Positions 13,136 through 13,543 of a stretch of 13,543 nucleotides of DNA are shown here, piece by piece. The stretch is from contig JAJDAB010000672.1 in the NCBI GenBank assembly GCA_029262095.1, positions 1-13,543 of the forward strand. Direction: 5' to 3'. Position numbers and translations under genes: made by a program. The notes beneath the pieces were generated by a model that was given only the letters and a program-made list of their open reading frames with translations, did not search any database and was not told the DNA's origin. The DNA comes from Candidatus Hydrogenedentota bacterium. Its GTDB lineage: Bacteria > Hydrogenedentota > Hydrogenedentia > Hydrogenedentales > SLHB01. Each line of letters opens with the position of its first letter. Position 1 is the first letter of the stretch.

Positions 13136-13543
13136 TTATTCGTTCGTTGCGAGATCGACTAGACCGAATGCAATGGTCTGTACTTCGCCCCCCGCTTTCG
13201 CGACATTTCCGATTACCGCGACGGCGATTTGATGTTCGGGGAGCACGGCTAAGTAGGTCGAAGTCCCGGCTTGGCCGCCGTCGTTGTGGTAGTAATCGCC
13301 GTACTGCTCACTTTTCCATACCATCCAACCGGACGCGTAGGATAGACGTCGCTTCTCCAGCTTCGGAATCTCCAACATTTGTGCGCGCGTGTCATCATTT
13401 ACCAGTAGACCCGCTTCGAATGCATTGGCAAAACGGACCAAATCTCCAGCGGTGGACACCAAACCGCCTCCGGGCACTTTGACGCTCAGATTGGTCATGT
13501 CGTCATCCTCAATGATGCCTTCAAGGTTACGCCGGTATAGCTT
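13136..13543 (-). CDS. serine beta-lactamase-family hydrolase, C-terminal part (5' end outside window)
   Basis: The minus-strand frame is open from the window edge to the TAA at 13136-13138, giving 135 residues. The internal Met at 13498 is not the true start, because in-frame coding sequence (KLYRRNLEGIIEDDD) continues to the edge. The segment KVPGGGLVSTAGDLVRFANA is the typical stretch after the active-site domain in class C beta-lactamase/D-alanyl-D-alanine carboxypeptidase-like hydrolases. YYHNDGGQAGTSTYLAVLPE, followed by IAVAVIGN, occupies the place of the third catalytic box (KTG or HxG). The SxxK and YxN motifs would lie outside the window. It probably acts outside the cytoplasm on a peptide or ester; the substrate is unknown. 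Confidence 0.85.
   Translation of the reverse strand, partial: KLYRRNLEGIIEDDDMTNLSVKVPGGGLVSTAGDLVRFANAFEAGLLVNDDTRAQMLEIPKLEKRRLSYASGWMVWKSEQYGDYYHNDGGQAGTSTYLAVLPEHQIAVAVIGNVAKAGGEVQTIAFGLVDLATNE

Noticed and set aside
1..13543. CRISPR array, transposon or prophage
   Set aside because: No regularly spaced repeats, transposase, integrase or terminal repeats were seen; gene order and start signals look like ordinary chromosome.

Overview
The window looks like chromosomal DNA from a free-living bacterium of moderate-to-high GC (judged by eye, not computed). It is gene-dense, with recognisable start sites and Shine-Dalgarno motifs. A PPi-type phosphofructokinase, a PAC2-family protein, a wax-ester/diacylglycerol acyltransferase homologue and many small hypotheticals would suit a Planctomycetes-, Acidobacteria- or Hydrogenedentes-like lineage. 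That is a guess from gene content; no rRNA or other marker gene is present. I see no phage, transposase, tRNA, rRNA or CRISPR array.

Layout, left to right. (1) 1-1618, plus: the tail of an ABC ATPase and two ABC-2 permeases, joined by two ATGA stop/start overlaps into one exporter operon. (2) 1712-2077, plus: a small cupin. (3) 2120-2989, minus: a PAC2-family protein. (4) 3135-3481, plus: a cold-shock protein with a good promoter, a leader of about 105 nt and a TTG start. (5) 3517-5297, minus: PPi-type phosphofructokinase followed by a RidA homologue with a signal peptide. (6) 5551-7511, plus: a PHP-domain hydrolase and a PRISE-type (progesterone 5-beta-reductase/iridoid-synthase-like) short-chain reductase, behind a strong leader hairpin. 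(7) 7547-10036, minus: aquaporin Z, a flavin-binding split-barrel protein, and two adjacent small proteins that appear to be paralogues of each other. (8) 10275-13132, plus: a MATE efflux pump with a very strong hairpin upstream, then a WS/DGAT acyltransferase. (9) 13136-end, minus: the C-terminal part of a serine beta-lactamase-family hydrolase.

Most genes are housekeeping or generic accessory functions (two exporters, water channel, glycolysis, lipid ester synthesis), and no single pathway ties them together. No gap between genes exceeds 300 bases. The most unusual material is in the gaps: perfect or near-perfect inverted repeats lie upstream of the cold-shock, phosphofructokinase, PHP and MATE genes, three of them on or just after a -10 box. 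The best candidates for something undescribed are the small paralogous pair at 9179-10036, the PHP/PRISE gene pair with its structured leader, and the MATE leader hairpin. I did not find a clear novel multi-gene system.
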